A DNA stretch of 9,355 nt from Bacteroidota bacterium (GTDB lineage: Bacteria > Bacteroidota > Bacteroidia > Cytophagales > Cyclobacteriaceae). Under the pieces are notes generated by a model that did not search any database, was not told the DNA's origin, and saw nothing but the letters and a program-made list of their open reading frames with translations. Each line of letters begins with the position of its first letter. Position 1 is the stretch's first letter. The position numbers were made by a program, and so were the translations under genes. This document shows, in pieces, positions 1-6,934 of this stretch. The DNA lies in assembly GCA_024643595.1 (NCBI GenBank), contig JAHEMS010000089.1:1-9355 (forward strand), in the 5' to 3' direction.

Positions 1-2565
1 CGCACTATAGGTCCATTTTTTGAAACGAATCAGTATGTAAATAAAAATCAAAATCAATGAAACAAGACTGGCTTCAAATGCTGAACCTTTGATATCGTCC
101 GCAATGGTAGCGCCAACTTTTGATGAGGAAGAAATAAGAAAATGCTGATCATCCAACTGGGCATCGTTCTCGGTATATTTTACACCTTTGAATTTTTCAA
201 TTCCCTGAACAAGTGCATCCTTCACCGTCTCATCAGCTGTTTCTGATTCATCATCGACCAGGTAAGAGGTGGTCACTTTCATAACCTTATCACTTCCGTA
301 ATTCTTCACTTCCACCCCTGAATTTTGAAAACTTTCGCTCATGGCCACTTTCATATCGGTTGCCACTACTGGCTGACTAAAAGATACTACGTAGGAACGA
401 CCGCCTTTAAAATCAACCCCCAGATTCAGGCCTTGTACGGCAATCAGGATAAATCCAACTATAATGATCGCCCCTGAAAATAGATATGCTTTTTTCCTGA
501 ATCCAATAAAATCAAACTTGTCTCTTTTTTTGACCATGTTGGCCAATGGCGTATCAAATGAAATCTTTGCTTCATCGCCTTTTCTGGTCATCCACTCTAC
601 AAATACATGAGAAATATAAACAGCAGAGAAAAATGAAGTGGCAATACCGATCATGAGCACAATTGCAAAACCTTTTAATGGACCTTGACCTAAAATAAAC
701 AAGGCCGCAGCGGTTATCATGGTCGTCAGGTTAGAATCGAAGATGGTTGTAAATGCTCTTTGATATCCTTTTTTAATGGCTTCCTTTAATTTCCGTCCCA
801 ATCTCATCTCTTCTTTAATACGTTCATAAATCAGTACGTTGGCATCCACCGCCATACCCATCGTAAGAACAATACCAGCAATACCCGGTAGTGTTAGTGC
901 GGCATTAAACTGAGCTAAAATTCCCAGGATAAAGAAAATATTAAAGAGCAACGCCAGGTTAGCCACCCATCCTCCTTTTGAATAGTAGGCGATCATAAAT
1001 ATGACCACAATTCCCAATCCACAAGCCATGGAAATCAAGCCTTGATTTTGAGCCATCTTACCTAAGCTTGGCCCAACAATAGCTTCTTCCACAATACGGG
1101 TTGGTGCCGGCAATGAACCTGCCTTTAAAACATTGGCAAGATCTTTCGCTTCTTCCAGATCAAAAGAACCGGTGATCTGTGAATTTCCGTTTGGAATTTC
1201 GCCTTGCACGCTAGGTGCTGTATAAACAAAATTGTCCAGTACGATCGCTATTCTTCCTTGCGGTTGCTTGCTGGCGGCTGCGGCTGTAATTTTTGCCCAG
1301 GCACGCGCGCCAACTGCATTCATCTGCATGCTTACGGCTGGTCGCGCGAACTGATCATAGTCCAAACGAGCATCATTGATTACATCACCCGTTAACAACG
1401 GTTTGCCGCTCCTCCCTATATTGATAAAATTCAACTGAATATCTTCCACCCCTGGTGTCACCTGAGGATCCGATTTTACATTCCAGAAAAATCCAATCGT
1501 GCGGGGAAATAATCCTCTCACTTCAGGCCTTCTTAATATACGGCTGATCTCTGCAGTGTCTTTTACCTGATACAAGAAAGGAATTCCTTGATCACTCAAT
1601 GCGAAAAGTGGTGATGAGGTTGCTTTTCTCAAGGAGTCAAGCGCATTTCCTGTTGTACCTCGTAAGGCTGCCAGTTCTTTCTCCAAAGCTGACTTGGTTG
1701 AATCCGCGCTTGATACGTTGGCCGTGTCGCCACTCTGGGTTTCAGCAATTGACTGGGTTGATTTTTGATTTTGTTCGCGAAGAAGCAGATCATTTACTGC
1801 TGCCAGGGATTGGTTGAGCTGAGGATCAAACGGTTCTACAACTTCCCAAAACTCAAGGCGTGCCACACCCTGTAATAATTTTCTTACTCGTTGTGGGTTA
1901 TCTGCACCTGGAATTTCAATCTGAATTCGACCATTTTCCTGAAGTCGCTGTATGTTTGGCTGTGAAGTACCAAACTGATCGATACGGGTTTTTAATATCG
2001 TGAAAGAGCGGTCAATGGCACCATCAATTTCAGCATTCAAAAAATCCATAACCGTCTCATCACTGTCCGTTAGCTTAACGCGGTCTTTATTGGCTGCTGA
2101 TGTAAACAACGAGGCCAGTGAACGATCCGGATTTGCCTCTTTAAAAGCTTTGTAGAACAAAGCACTATAACTTTCAGTGCTGTTCTTTTGCATTTCCTTT
2201 GCCTTTTGCAGGGCGTCAACGAATGCCGCATCCTGGTTATTTCCACTCAATCCTTTGATAATATCAACCGGAGAGATTTCAAGCACCACATGCATACCAC
2301 CCTGCAAGTCGAGACCAAGACTCAACTCATTTTCCTTTACCTCTTTATAGGTATACTCTGCACCAAACAGATTATATACTGGCTGGTTCCAAAGTGAATC
2401 CAGGTAGTTTTGTTTTTTAGAGAGATTTAATGAACCATTTTTATCGGTTGCATATGCTTCTGCTTCTTTCACTACCTTACTGGACACAAATGTGAACGAC
2501 AAGTAATACAAGCAGAGCAGCGTGACAATAATTGCCAACACAACCACTACACCTTTGTTACGCAT
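1..2565 (-). CDS. secDF: Protein translocase subunit SecDF (fused SecD-SecF), C-terminus cut by window edge
   Basis: SecDF is an inner-membrane partner of SecYEG that uses the proton gradient to help pull exported proteins out on the periplasmic side. The frame is open for 855 codons from ATG at 2565 to the left edge. Visible parts are an N-terminal membrane segment (about residues 5-25), the SecD motif GLDLQGGMHVVLEI (about 83-96), a large periplasmic domain, and the SecD membrane block with AVDANVLIYERI, whose conserved Asp is residue 574. SecF then begins near residue 690 with a membrane helix, GVDFKGG near 714, its periplasmic domain, and the start of the next helix ending RFKKWTYS at the edge. 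Fused SecDF proteins of Bacteroidota are usually near 1000 residues, so roughly 140 are missing. A Ser/Thr/Gln-rich stretch (about 263-292) interrupts the SecD periplasmic part. The gene follows the small membrane protein after 95 bases. No clear promoter of its own was found. Identity is very secure. Confidence 0.96.
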   Translation of the reverse strand, partial: MRNKGVVVVLAIIVTLLCLYYLSFTFVSSKVVKEAEAYATDKNGSLNLSKKQNYLDSLWNQPVYNLFGAEYTYKEVKENELSLGLDLQGGMHVVLEISPVDIIKGLSGNNQDAAFVDALQKAKEMQKNSTESYSALFYKAFKEANPDRSLASLFTSAANKDRVKLTDSDETVMDFLNAEIDGAIDRSFTILKTRIDQFGTSQPNIQRLQENGRIQIEIPGADNPQRVRKLLQGVARLEFWEVVEPFDPQLNQSLAAVNDLLLREQNQKSTQSIAETQSGDTANVSSADSTKSALEKELAALRGTTGNALDSLRKATSSPLFALSDQGIPFLYQVKDTAEISRILRRPEVRGLFPRTIGFFWNVKSDPQVTPGVEDIQLNFINIGRSGKPLLTGDVINDARLDYDQFARPAVSMQMNAVGARAWAKITAAAASKQPQGRIAIVLDNFVYTAPSVQGEIPNGNSQITGSFDLEEAKDLANVLKAGSLPAPTRIVEEAIVGPSLGKMAQNQGLISMACGLGIVVIFMIAYYSKGGWVANLALLFNIFFILGILAQFNAALTLPGIAGIVLTMGMAVDANVLIYERIKEEMRLGRKLKEAIKKGYQRAFTTIFDSNLTTMITAAALFILGQGPLKGFAIVLMIGIATSFFSAVYISHVFVEWMTRKGDEAKISFDTPLANMVKKRDKFDFIGFRKKAYLFSGAIIIVGFILIAVQGLNLGVDFKGGRSYVVSFSQPVVATDMKVAMSESFQNSGVEVKNYGSDKVMKVTTSYLVDDESETADETVKDALVQGIEKFKGVKYTENDAQLDDQHFLISSSSKVGATIADDIKGSAFEASLVSLILIFIYILIRFKKWTYSA

Positions 2566-2614
2566 AACTATTATTTAATTTTAATTGATTACAATTTTTT
2601 GAAGTAAAGCACAA

Positions 2615-2641
2615 TACAATTCCCGGCAGGGAGCGATTGTA
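2615..2641 (-). repeat. Imperfect hairpin between the small-protein gene and secDF
   Basis: Bases 2615-2620 (TACAAT) pair with 2636-2641 (ATTGTA), and 2621-2624 (TCCC) pair with 2629-2632 (GGGA). This leaves a 4-base loop and a 3-base bulge (2633-2635). It lies in the 95-base gap upstream of secDF, about 50 bases before its ATG. No run of T follows on either strand, so it does not look like a classical intrinsic terminator. It could be an mRNA processing or stability element, a weak attenuator, or chance. The rest of the gap is A/T-rich, with no TAnnTTTG box. Confidence 0.4.
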
Positions 2642-2660
2642 AGATCCTATGATTTAATTT

Positions 2661-3002
2661 TCAGGGTGCGTTAGGGGCAATGACTAACCTAAAGAGCACA
2701 TGGAAGAGTTTATTAAAAACCGTTTCCGTGGAAGGAATGTAGTTATCGGATTTCGCAGATTTGGTCAACGTTTCCAATAGCGTATCCGGGGCCTGTTCAT
2801 CTATTTTGACAGCACTGGCTTGGGTAAGGGCTTCGCCTGGAGCAGTTATTACAGTCTTATTTTCCGATTTTTCATCAGACTGCTCAGTATCAGCAACCTT
2901 TTTAACATCTAAATGGCTAAAAGAATTGGATAGAATAATTACAGCGGCAGCCAATAGGCCTGCAATAATTAAAATACCCCGATATACTGATTTCTTTCTC
3001 AT
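2661..3002 (-). CDS. Small membrane-anchored protein of unknown function
   Basis: I do not recognise this 113-residue protein. It starts with a basic MRKK segment followed by one long hydrophobic stretch (about residues 8-26), consistent with a single inner-membrane anchor or an uncleaved signal. I see no lipobox cysteine. The middle (about 30-65) is polar and charged, rich in Lys, Glu, Asp, Ser and Thr, and probably disordered. The C-terminus (about 95-113) turns hydrophobic and amphipathic again and ends IAPNAP. By the positive-inside rule the bulk should lie in the periplasm. A longer reading from TTG at 3023 is possible, but that TTG sits inside a strong promoter -7 box (3021-3028), so ATG at 3002 is preferred. 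It lies between udk and secDF. A role near the export machinery is only a guess from position. Confidence 0.7.
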   Translation of the reverse strand: MRKKSVYRGILIIAGLLAAAVIILSNSFSHLDVKKVADTEQSDEKSENKTVITAPGEALTQASAVKIDEQAPDTLLETLTKSAKSDNYIPSTETVFNKLFHVLFRLVIAPNAP

Positions 3003-3020
3003 TTTAAATAATGAAGCCCA

Positions 3021-3050
3021 CAAAAGTAGGGGTTAGAATCTAATTTCCAA
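3021..3050 (-). promoter_or_regulatory. Bacteroidota-type promoter candidate for the small membrane protein
   Basis: On the minus strand TACTTTTG (3028 down to 3021) matches the Bacteroidota -7 consensus TAnnTTTG exactly. A TTG (-33 element, as GTTG) at 3050-3048 lies 19 bases upstream, which is the expected spacing. Transcription should start around 3013-3017, giving a leader of about 10-15 bases before ATG at 3002. The -33 part overlaps the last codons and stop region of udk (stop at 3042-3040). It would let the small gene, and perhaps secDF, be transcribed apart from the upstream operon. This is the best promoter match I found in the window. Confidence 0.6.
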
Positions 3051-3669
3051 CACCGGAAAGACGTGATTTGAGAAAGCCCACCAATACATCTAATGCGCGT
3101 TCAAATTGGCTATTATTGGGAACGAGCAAATCTGCATTATGCTTTAAGGGCTCAATTAGGCGTTCATATACGGGCATAACATGATATTGGTAGCGATATA
3201 AGACATCATCAATATCATAGCCGCGCTCAACCTGGTCTCTTTTTATTCTTCTTCCAAGTTTCACATGATCTTTAGCTTCTATAAAAACACGCAGGTCCAG
3301 TTCATTCGAGATTTCCTCAAAATATTGCACGAATAAACCTTCCACCACAATAATGGGTGCGGTCCTAAATTCAAGAACTTTAGGAGTGGCCAGCGGATTA
3401 TTGAATGTGTATTCTGTTTTAATCACATTTTGCCCCGCCTTCAGTAGTAACAAATCCTGCTGAAATGCCTCATGATCAATCGAAACCGGTAAGTCAAAAT
3501 TCTTAATTCCGTTTTCATCCACGGGTTGCAAATCACGAGGTCTGTAATAATTATCTTGTGAGATCAAACAAATCTCTTCCGCTTTAAAGCGCGATGATAA
3601 TCCTTGCAGAAAGAAGGTTTTTCCTGAACCGCTTCCTCCTGTAATGCCAATGGTAAAAGGCTTATTCAT
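3040..3669 (-). CDS. udk: Uridine kinase
   Basis: This cytoplasmic enzyme of pyrimidine salvage phosphorylates uridine (and usually cytidine) to UMP or CMP using a nucleoside triphosphate. The 209-residue length fits the family (E. coli Udk has 213). The P-loop GITGGSGSGKT is at residues 8-18. SQDNYYRPRD (37-46) and FDLPVSID (58-65) match the substrate-binding region of the uridine kinase/phosphoribulokinase family. IIVVEGLF (106-113) is the strand-and-loop after the core, and RRIKRDQVERG (140-150) is the Arg-rich lid. The ATG at 3669 gives MNKPFTIGITGG, the normal distance to the P-loop. It lies 10 bases after rdgB and is probably its operon partner. A relative acting on another nucleoside cannot be excluded from sequence alone. 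Confidence 0.92.
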   Translation of the reverse strand: MNKPFTIGITGGSGSGKTFFLQGLSSRFKAEEICLISQDNYYRPRDLQPVDENGIKNFDLPVSIDHEAFQQDLLLLKAGQNVIKTEYTFNNPLATPKVLEFRTAPIIVVEGLFVQYFEEISNELDLRVFIEAKDHVKLGRRIKRDQVERGYDIDDVLYRYQYHVMPVYERLIEPLKHNADLLVPNNSQFERALDVLVGFLKSRLSGVGN

Positions 3670-3679
3670 TACTATTCTT

Positions 3680-4264
3680 TTACGAAATGTCAGTCTGTTG
3701 CTTCACAAAATCAACCAGTTTAGTGATGGCCAATGCCCTATGACTAATCGTATTTTTTTCCTCCATGCTCATTTCTGCTAATGTCTTGACATATCCATCC
3801 GGCAAAAAAACAGGGTCATATCCAAAGCCTCCTGATCCACGATATTCATTAATGATTATCCCATTTACTATACCTTCAAACTGTTTCGTCAAGGAGGGTG
3901 TAATGAGGGTAATTACCGTTCTGAATCTGGCTTTTCTATTATTAGCACTCTCTAAATTTTTCAAGAGGAGTTTAATATTATCGTCCGCATTGCGCTGATC
4001 ACCTGCATACCGGGCAGAATATACACCTGGCGCACCATGCAGCGCCTCTACTTCCAGTCCTGTATCGTCAGCAAAACAAGAGACACCAAAATTTCTAAAG
4101 ACGTATTCCGCCTTTTGAAATGAGTTGCCCTCCAGGGTGGATTGATCTTCAGGCAATTCTTCGTTACAACCAATTTCAGAAAGTCCAACTAAATGAAAGC
4201 GCGGGCCAATATGGGCACGCGCTTCCTGAATCTTATGCTGATTATTGGTTGCAAAACATAACAT
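3680..4264 (-). CDS. rdgB: XTP/dITP pyrophosphatase (RdgB/HAM1 family)
   Basis: RdgB hydrolyses non-canonical purine triphosphates (dITP, ITP, XTP) to monophosphate and pyrophosphate, keeping deaminated bases out of DNA and RNA. The 194 residues match the family length. The N-terminal ATNNQHK (5-11) is the substrate-binding strand and loop. LEGNSFQKA (44-52) carries the conserved Glu/Asn/Lys group. ADDTGLEVEALHGAPGVYSARYAG (65-88) holds the catalytic and metal-binding Asp pair 66-67. GGFGYDPVF (145-153) and SHRALA (174-179) complete the nucleotide pocket. The ATG at 4264 lies one base after the stop of the second FKBP gene, which points to cotranscription and probably translational coupling. 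udk follows after 10 bases. All signature motifs are intact and I see nothing unusual. Confidence 0.95.
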   Translation of the reverse strand: MLCFATNNQHKIQEARAHIGPRFHLVGLSEIGCNEELPEDQSTLEGNSFQKAEYVFRNFGVSCFADDTGLEVEALHGAPGVYSARYAGDQRNADDNIKLLLKNLESANNRKARFRTVITLITPSLTKQFEGIVNGIIINEYRGSGGFGYDPVFLPDGYVKTLAEMSMEEKNTISHRALAITKLVDFVKQQTDIS

Positions 4265-4265
4265 A

Positions 4266-4784
4266 CTAATAAACAGCTACCAATTCCATTTCAAAAATCA
4301 AGATAGAGTTTGCCGGAATTTTTCCATTCGCTGAAACGGATGATCCATAGGCATAACCAGATGGTATGTAAAGAGTAAGCTTTGAGCCGGCAGGCATTAA
4401 AGGAAGTACTAGTTGCCAACCTAAAATCAAGCCTGAAAGTGTATAGGTTACTCCAGTAGTTGATTGATCAAAAGGAGTGCCGCTTGGATTGGAAAAAAGG
4501 TTTCCTTTATACTTAAACGTTATCCTGCTTTCAAGACACGGCATTTCACCCGTTCCCAGTGAAGTAACTATATAGCGCATTCCATTTGTCATTTTTTCAG
4601 CTACAATATTTTGGTTGGTAAGGTAGGCGTCGATGGTAGCGACATCATTGGTCAACCTGGTTTGATCCACTGATGACAATCTTTCAGCGGCCACTTCTTT
4701 TGTGCAGGTGGAATCGCTTTTACTACAAGAGAGTATAAGTACAAGCCCTGCTATACATATGATTGCAATTATTTTAATCCTCAT
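4266..4784 (-). CDS. FKBP-type peptidyl-prolyl cis-trans isomerase, single-domain lipoprotein
   Basis: This is a predicted periplasm-facing lipoprotein that should catalyse proline isomerisation during folding of exported proteins. From ATG at 4784 it has 172 residues. A short basic start (MRIK) and a hydrophobic stretch end in ILSC, so Cys20 is the likely lipidated residue. After a linker containing IDAYLTNQNIVAEKMTNG (51-68) comes one FKBP domain (about 75-172). Active-site counterparts are present: Tyr92, Phe105-Asp106, Trp123, YAYG at 144-147, and a C-terminal Ile-Leu-Ile-Phe strand. An in-frame GTG at 4796 overlaps the stop of the upstream FKBP gene (GTGA) and would add MKDS. I prefer the ATG because it gives a cleaner signal peptide. 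It is a shorter paralogue of its upstream neighbour. Substrate proteins are unknown. Confidence 0.9.
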   Translation of the reverse strand: MRIKIIAIICIAGLVLILSCSKSDSTCTKEVAAERLSSVDQTRLTNDVATIDAYLTNQNIVAEKMTNGMRYIVTSLGTGEMPCLESRITFKYKGNLFSNPSGTPFDQSTTGVTYTLSGLILGWQLVLPLMPAGSKLTLYIPSGYAYGSSVSANGKIPANSILIFEMELVAVY

Positions 4785-4792
4785 TGAATCTT

Positions 4793-5716
4793 TCACTTTA
4801 TCTCAACTAACTCCATATCAAACTTCAATATTGTGTTTTCGGCAATCAGGTCACTCCTTTTTTGCGGTCCATAGGCCAACCCTGAAGGAATATAAACGGT
4901 AAATTTTGCACCTTTATTCATTAATCCAATTGCTTCTTCCCATCCTGCAATAACCTGGCGATAGCCCAATACAACCTCTATTGGCTCATAAGGCTTACGC
5001 AGCTCGTTGAAAACATTGTTGTCACGCGCTATGGATTCAATGCTACTGTCAAAACAACGGCCATCCAATAGGAATCCACTATAGTTTATTCTCACGGTTT
5101 GTCCTTGCTGAGCAGTGGCTCCTTGTCCTTGCTTTTCAATCACATACCTTATCCCGGAAGGTGTTCTTTGAGCTACAATGGATTTCTCCTTTAGATAGTT
5201 ATCGATAAGCACCGTATCAATAGCCAATTGCTCTTTCTGCTTCTCCGCTTCTTTTTCATTCATTTTTGCCATGAGATCGTTCTGCAACTTTCTTGCGTCA
5301 TCTTCTGATATAATATCTGTTACCCCTATTTCGAAAGTGAACAATCCTTCAGGCTCAACCCCTGGAGGAATTGGTGACCTGAATGTTTTCTGGAACAAAT
5401 CCTGGGCAGCGACTTGAAAAGTTACGCTGTCACCTTTTGTGAGTGTCTGAAAAACCTCCAATACAATGTCGCCCGGCGGGATGCTATCCTGTGCCTGCAC
5501 CATGGTAGGGAAATCTCCTTTCTGGCTATCTGACCAAACGGAGTCTTTGGCGTCTTTAAATAACATGTTTAAGATGAGTATTTGCCCGGTTTCAGGTGCT
5601 TTTCCATCTCCCGCACGAACTACATTATACTTATACCCTGATTTTGTTTCTTTGGTGGTTGAACAGGCAAACAACGTCATCGCCACTAGCATCACCGCTG
5701 CAATTGATTTTTTCAT
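4793..5716 (-). CDS. FKBP-type peptidyl-prolyl cis-trans isomerase lipoprotein with degenerate N-terminal FKBP-like domain
   Basis: A predicted periplasmic lipoprotein of 307 residues. The signal peptide MKKSIAAVMLVAMTLFAC ends in the lipobox LFAC, with Cys18 as the lipid site. Residues about 28-135 resemble an FKBP domain in outline (GDGKAPETGQ, a later KGDSVTF strand, a final FTFEIGV strand), but key positions differ: WSD replaces the usual FD pair, Phe89 stands where Trp is expected, and no AYG loop is visible. A charged helix (about 137-180, rich in Lys, Glu and Gln) leads to a canonical FKBP domain (about 188-307) with Tyr212, Phe222-Asp223, Trp259 and LAYG at 280-283. Proline isomerase activity is therefore expected in the C-terminal domain, while the N-terminal one may bind substrate or mediate dimers (inference). 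The gene lies 22 bases after nrnA. Its TGA overlaps a possible GTG start of the next FKBP gene. Confidence 0.9.
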   Translation of the reverse strand: MKKSIAAVMLVAMTLFACSTTKETKSGYKYNVVRAGDGKAPETGQILILNMLFKDAKDSVWSDSQKGDFPTMVQAQDSIPPGDIVLEVFQTLTKGDSVTFQVAAQDLFQKTFRSPIPPGVEPEGLFTFEIGVTDIISEDDARKLQNDLMAKMNEKEAEKQKEQLAIDTVLIDNYLKEKSIVAQRTPSGIRYVIEKQGQGATAQQGQTVRINYSGFLLDGRCFDSSIESIARDNNVFNELRKPYEPIEVVLGYRQVIAGWEEAIGLMNKGAKFTVYIPSGLAYGPQKRSDLIAENTILKFDMELVEIK

Positions 5717-5738
5717 TTTTGAATTTTGAATTTTATAA

Positions 5739-6761
5739 CTACTCTTTATTTAATTGGACTTTATATTCTGGCAGAATCTCCAGGAATTTTTTTAATGTTT
5801 GTTCAAGGCTAAGTTTTGACGACCCGCCCGCCGCATTGCGATGGCCTCCACCATCAAAATATTTTCGGGCCATATCATTCACCGAAAAATCCCCCAACGA
5901 ACGAAATGATAATTTTATTTCTTCTTTGCGATCATACATCATCACCGAAAGCTTGACATCTTTTACAGATAAACCATAATTGACAAGGCCCTCCGTGTCG
6001 CCGGTTTGGACACCAAAAGTTTTTAATTCTTCCTGGCTCAATGTCATATATGCGGTATTGAACTCAGGCAAAACAACCAATTTCTGGCTCAAAACAAATC
6101 CCGTAAGACGAAGCCGTTCCAGGGAATTAGTATCATAGATCTTCCGAGCCGTTTCATGCGGATTTGCTCCGAGGCCCACCAATTCAGAGGCGATTAAAAA
6201 TTCTTTTTGCCTGGTATTATTATGCCTGAATCCGCCGGTGTCAGTCATCAATCCAGCATACAGGCAATCAGCGATATCCTGATCTATCAAATGTTTGTCG
6301 CCTAACTCCTCAATCAATTCAAAAATTAAACCTGCCGTAGACGCTGAAGAAGTTGTCCATTGAACAAACTCCGCAAAATCTTCCGGCTCAAGGTGATGAT
6401 CGATCAAAACTTTGATTGCACTGGATTTACGAATCAATTCACCCAGGCTATTGATGCGGCTTAAACTTGAAAAATCAAGGCAAAAAACCATTTCAGCATC
6501 CTTAATAAGCTGTTCAGCTTTTTTTTCAATTTCCGGATTGTCATTAGACAATGCCAGCACAGAGTCATTCCCATGCATCCATGAAAGAAAGTCCGGGTAG
6601 TTACTCGGCGTAATCACCGAAACAGAATGGCCCTTTTTGATTAAAATACCAGCCAACCCCAAAGAGGAACCCAGTGCATCAGCATCCGGCTTAAAATGAG
6701 TCACAATTACAACTCGTTTAGGCGAGCTGATTAATGACTTAAAGGCTTGGAGGTTTTTCAT
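5739..6761 (-). CDS. nrnA: DHH/DHHA1 phosphoesterase, NrnA-like oligoribonuclease / pAp phosphatase
   Basis: A cytoplasmic metal-dependent phosphoesterase. NrnA proteins degrade very short RNA oligomers and dephosphorylate pAp, a by-product of sulfur and acyl-carrier metabolism. From ATG at 6761 it has 340 residues, the normal family size. DHH motifs are complete: THFKPDADALGSS (21-33, with His22, Asp26 and Asp28), Asp96 in CLDFSS, IDHH (120-123), and Asp174 in MTDTGGF. The C-terminal DHHA1 domain has the substrate-binding GGGHRNAAGG (304-313). The frame stays open upstream to 6842, with a TTG there and an ATG at 6839, but those starts would add 26-27 non-family residues through the likely promoter region. 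The gene heads the minus-strand operon, 22 bases before the first FKBP gene, and is divergent from ndk. A related activity, such as c-di-AMP or pGpG cleavage, cannot be excluded. Confidence 0.9.
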   Translation of the reverse strand: MKNLQAFKSLISSPKRVVIVTHFKPDADALGSSLGLAGILIKKGHSVSVITPSNYPDFLSWMHGNDSVLALSNDNPEIEKKAEQLIKDAEMVFCLDFSSLSRINSLGELIRKSSAIKVLIDHHLEPEDFAEFVQWTTSSASTAGLIFELIEELGDKHLIDQDIADCLYAGLMTDTGGFRHNNTRQKEFLIASELVGLGANPHETARKIYDTNSLERLRLTGFVLSQKLVVLPEFNTAYMTLSQEELKTFGVQTGDTEGLVNYGLSVKDVKLSVMMYDRKEEIKLSFRSLGDFSVNDMARKYFDGGGHRNAAGGSSKLSLEQTLKKFLEILPEYKVQLNKE

Positions 6762-6769
6762 CGAAGGGG

Positions 6770-6800
6770 CAAAAATGGCAATTTTAATTGTGAGTGCATA
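6770..6800 (-). promoter_or_regulatory. Weak promoter candidate for nrnA and the minus-strand operon
   Basis: On the minus strand CATTTTTG (6777 down to 6770) matches TAnnTTTG except for its first base. TATG (6800-6797), one base off TTTG, lies 19 bases upstream. Transcription would begin only a few bases before the preferred ATG at 6761, giving a nearly leaderless message. A second possible -7 box, TGCCTTTG (6863-6856, one mismatch), would give a leader near 85 bases but has a poor -33 partner. I cannot choose firmly between them. Confidence 0.3.
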
Positions 6801-6883
6801 GCCTGAAATAGATAGTGGACCAGCATTTAGATAAAACATCAAAAAACTCGTGGTACAAAGGCATGGACTTTGACCGAAAAGGC

Positions 6884-6891
6884 TAATTTTG
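6884..6891 (+). promoter_or_regulatory. Promoter -7 box candidate for ndk
   Basis: TAATTTTG matches the Bacteroidota -7 consensus TAnnTTTG exactly and lies 43 bases before the ndk ATG, predicting an A/T-rich leader of about 35-40 bases. The -33 element is weak: the best candidate is CATG at 6862-6865, 18 bases upstream, while a perfect TTTG at 6869-6872 is too close. The box lies in the 173-base divergent region shared with nrnA, so the two transcripts may start within about 130 bases of each other. Confidence 0.45.
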
Positions 6892-6934
6892 CGCCCAATT
6901 TATACCCATCTAGAAACAATTAATAATCAATAAA

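Noticed and set aside
1204..2397. Three short plus-strand ORFs opposite secDF
   Set aside because: All are antisense to conserved SecDF coding sequence and have no motifs of their own.
2761..3036. Plus-strand 91-residue ORF opposite the small membrane protein
   Set aside because: It is fully antisense to the minus-strand gene, shows no recognisable motif or signal, and the minus-strand reading has a membrane segment and a strong promoter.
5596..5979. Plus-strand 127-residue ORF crossing the FKBP-nrnA junction
   Set aside because: It is antisense to two well-supported genes and their short gap. Its hydrophobic residues are a by-product of the complementary strand.
6762..6842. N-terminal extension of NrnA from TTG at 6842 or ATG at 6839
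   Set aside because: It adds residues not expected in the family, while the ATG at 6761 gives the usual length and distance to the first DHH motif.
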